Source of the DNA: Mycobacterium sp. HUMS_12744610 | GTDB lineage: Bacteria; Actinomycetota; Actinomycetes; Mycobacteriales; Mycobacteriaceae | Direction of reading: 5' to 3' | Assembly: GCF_041206865.1 (NCBI RefSeq) | Contig: NZ_JBGEDP010000001.1 | Location: 2,108,001 to 2,172,000, forward strand | Length of the DNA: 64,000 bases | Shown here: positions 63,152 through 64,000 of the stretch, piece after piece | Numbering within the stretch: position 1 is the first letter of the stretch | Layout: the number at the start of each line of letters is the position of its first letter | Notes under the pieces: model-generated | The model's input: the letters and a program-made list of their open reading frames with translations, nothing else | Databases searched by the model: none | Told to the model about the DNA's origin: nothing | Made by a program: the position numbers and the translations under genes

Positions 63152-64000
63152 GTGAGCGTGCCCGCCCGGCCCAAGCCGCTGTTCGCCGACATCGAAGACG
63201 TCTCGCGACGGCTGGCCGAGACCGGCTACCTGCCCGACACCGCCACCGCGACGGCGGTTTTCCTGGCCGACCGGCTCGGCAAGCCGCTGCTGGTGGAGGG
63301 GCCGGCCGGTGTCGGTAAGACCGAACTGGCGCGTGCGGTCGCGCAGGCCACCGGGTCGGGGCTGGTCCGCCTGCAGTGTTACGAGGGGGTCGACGAGGCC
63401 CGCGCGCTCTACGAGTGGAACCACGCCAAGCAGATCCTGCGAATTCAAACGAGCAACGCTGCCGGACAGGGGGACTGGGATCAGACCAGGGACGATGTGT
63501 TCAGCGAGGAGTTCCTGCTGTCCCGTCCGCTGCTGACCGCCATCCGGCGCACCGACCCGACGGTGCTGCTGATCGACGAGACCGACAAGGCCGACATCGA
63601 GATCGAGGGCCTGCTGCTCGAGGTGCTGTCCGACTTCGCGGTGACGGTCCCGGAATTGGGCACCATCACCGCCGAGCGGGCCCCGTTCGTCGTGCTGACG
63701 TCCAACGCCACCCGCGAGCTCTCGGAGGCTCTCAAGCGCCGCTGCCTGTTCCTGCACATCGACTTTCCCAGCCCCGACCTGGAACGGCGCATCTTGTTGT
63801 CGCGGGTCCCCGAGCTGCCCCAGCACCTTGCCGAGGAGCTGGTGCGCATCATCGGCGTGCTGCGCGGCATGCAGCTCAAGAAGCTGCCGTCGATCGCCGA
63901 GACGATCGACTGGGGCCGCACGCTGCTCGCGCTGGGCCTGGACACCATCGACGACGCCGTCGTCGCCCAGACGCTCGGGGTGGTCCTCAAACACCAGTCC
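63152..64000 (+). CDS. MoxR-type AAA+ ATPase, 3' end beyond window
   Basis: 283 codons are visible and the frame is open to the last base; full-length relatives have about 290 residues, so only a few codons are missing. Walker A is GPAGVGKT, Walker B is VLLIDETDK, and sensor 1 is VLTSNATRELSEALKRRCLF with the arginine finger region. MoxR ATPases act as chaperones that often mature metal enzymes, typically encoded next to a VWA-domain protein; that gene would lie beyond the window. GTG 63152 (MSVPARPKPLF) is preceded by GAGGAGA at 8 bases, a good ribosome site. It corresponds to Rv2426c. Confidence 0.92.
   Translation, partial: MSVPARPKPLFADIEDVSRRLAETGYLPDTATATAVFLADRLGKPLLVEGPAGVGKTELARAVAQATGSGLVRLQCYEGVDEARALYEWNHAKQILRIQTSNAAGQGDWDQTRDDVFSEEFLLSRPLLTAIRRTDPTVLLIDETDKADIEIEGLLLEVLSDFAVTVPELGTITAERAPFVVLTSNATRELSEALKRRCLFLHIDFPSPDLERRILLSRVPELPQHLAEELVRIIGVLRGMQLKKLPSIAETIDWGRTLLALGLDTIDDAVVAQTLGVVLKHQS

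Overview
The window is chromosomal DNA of a high-GC actinobacterium. Protein sequence and gene order both point to the genus Mycobacterium, most likely a slow grower close to the M. avium complex; I cannot fix the species. From one end to the other the conserved genes follow, on the opposite strand, the M. tuberculosis stretch from about Rv2477c down to Rv2426c (recalled synteny, not computed). That stretch runs ettA, gdh, aglA, glbO, pepN, rpiB, lipP, tig-clpP1-clpP2-clpX, korAB, mobA, rpfE, valS-folC-ndk, rne, rplU-rpmA-obg-proB, nadE, rbsK, adenylate-cyclase-like gene, MscS-like gene, proA, moxR-like.

Layout. 1-7.4 kb: the end of the ribosomal ATPase EttA, the very large NAD-glutamate dehydrogenase and two small overlapping genes. 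7.4-13.7 kb: alpha-glucosidase with truncated haemoglobin, an HNH protein, two small genes that match accessory subunits of the mycobacterial aa3 oxidase supercomplex, and aminopeptidase N. 13.8-17.5 kb: a mycothiol-linked DsbA-like protein, RpiB, a DNA glycosylase, a collagen-like secreted protein and LipP, followed by tRNA-Gly and tRNA-Pro. 17.7-27.5 kb: trigger factor, ClpP1P2 and ClpX (protein folding and degradation), an MFS transporter, the ferredoxin-type 2-oxoglutarate oxidoreductase KorAB and MobA. 27.6-30.3 kb: an accessory trio (LLM oxidoreductase, SDR, divergent double AsnC-type regulator). 30.3-33.4 kb: a 1.1 kb non-coding stretch, then rpfE and an enoyl-reductase-like gene. 33.4-44.9 kb: housekeeping genes for tRNA charging, folate, nucleotides, RNA decay, ribosome and proline.

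44.9-58 kb is the accessory part of the window. proB, nadE and rbsK are close neighbours in M. tuberculosis but are separated here by two inserted blocks. The first holds a DUF5313 membrane protein, MarR and TetR regulators, a cytochrome P450, a sirtuin and a cysteine hydrolase. The second is a tight five-gene operon: PrpD-like, isocitrate-lyase/PEP-mutase-like, LeuC-like, LeuD-like, PEBP. A divergent GntR/HutC regulator sits next to it, and a 30 bp near-perfect palindrome covers the shared promoter. The chemistry suggests breakdown of a methyl-branched di- or tricarboxylic acid by dehydration, rehydration and C-C cleavage.

58-64 kb: an adenylate-cyclase-like gene that is frameshifted and lacks most catalytic residues, immediately followed by an MscS channel with a cyclic-nucleotide-binding-like domain that also lacks its key residues. 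proA and a MoxR-type ATPase follow.

Throughout the window, genes at the head of a transcription unit often carry a TANNNT box 5-8 bases before a GTG or ATG with no Shine-Dalgarno sequence, which is the mycobacterial leaderless pattern.
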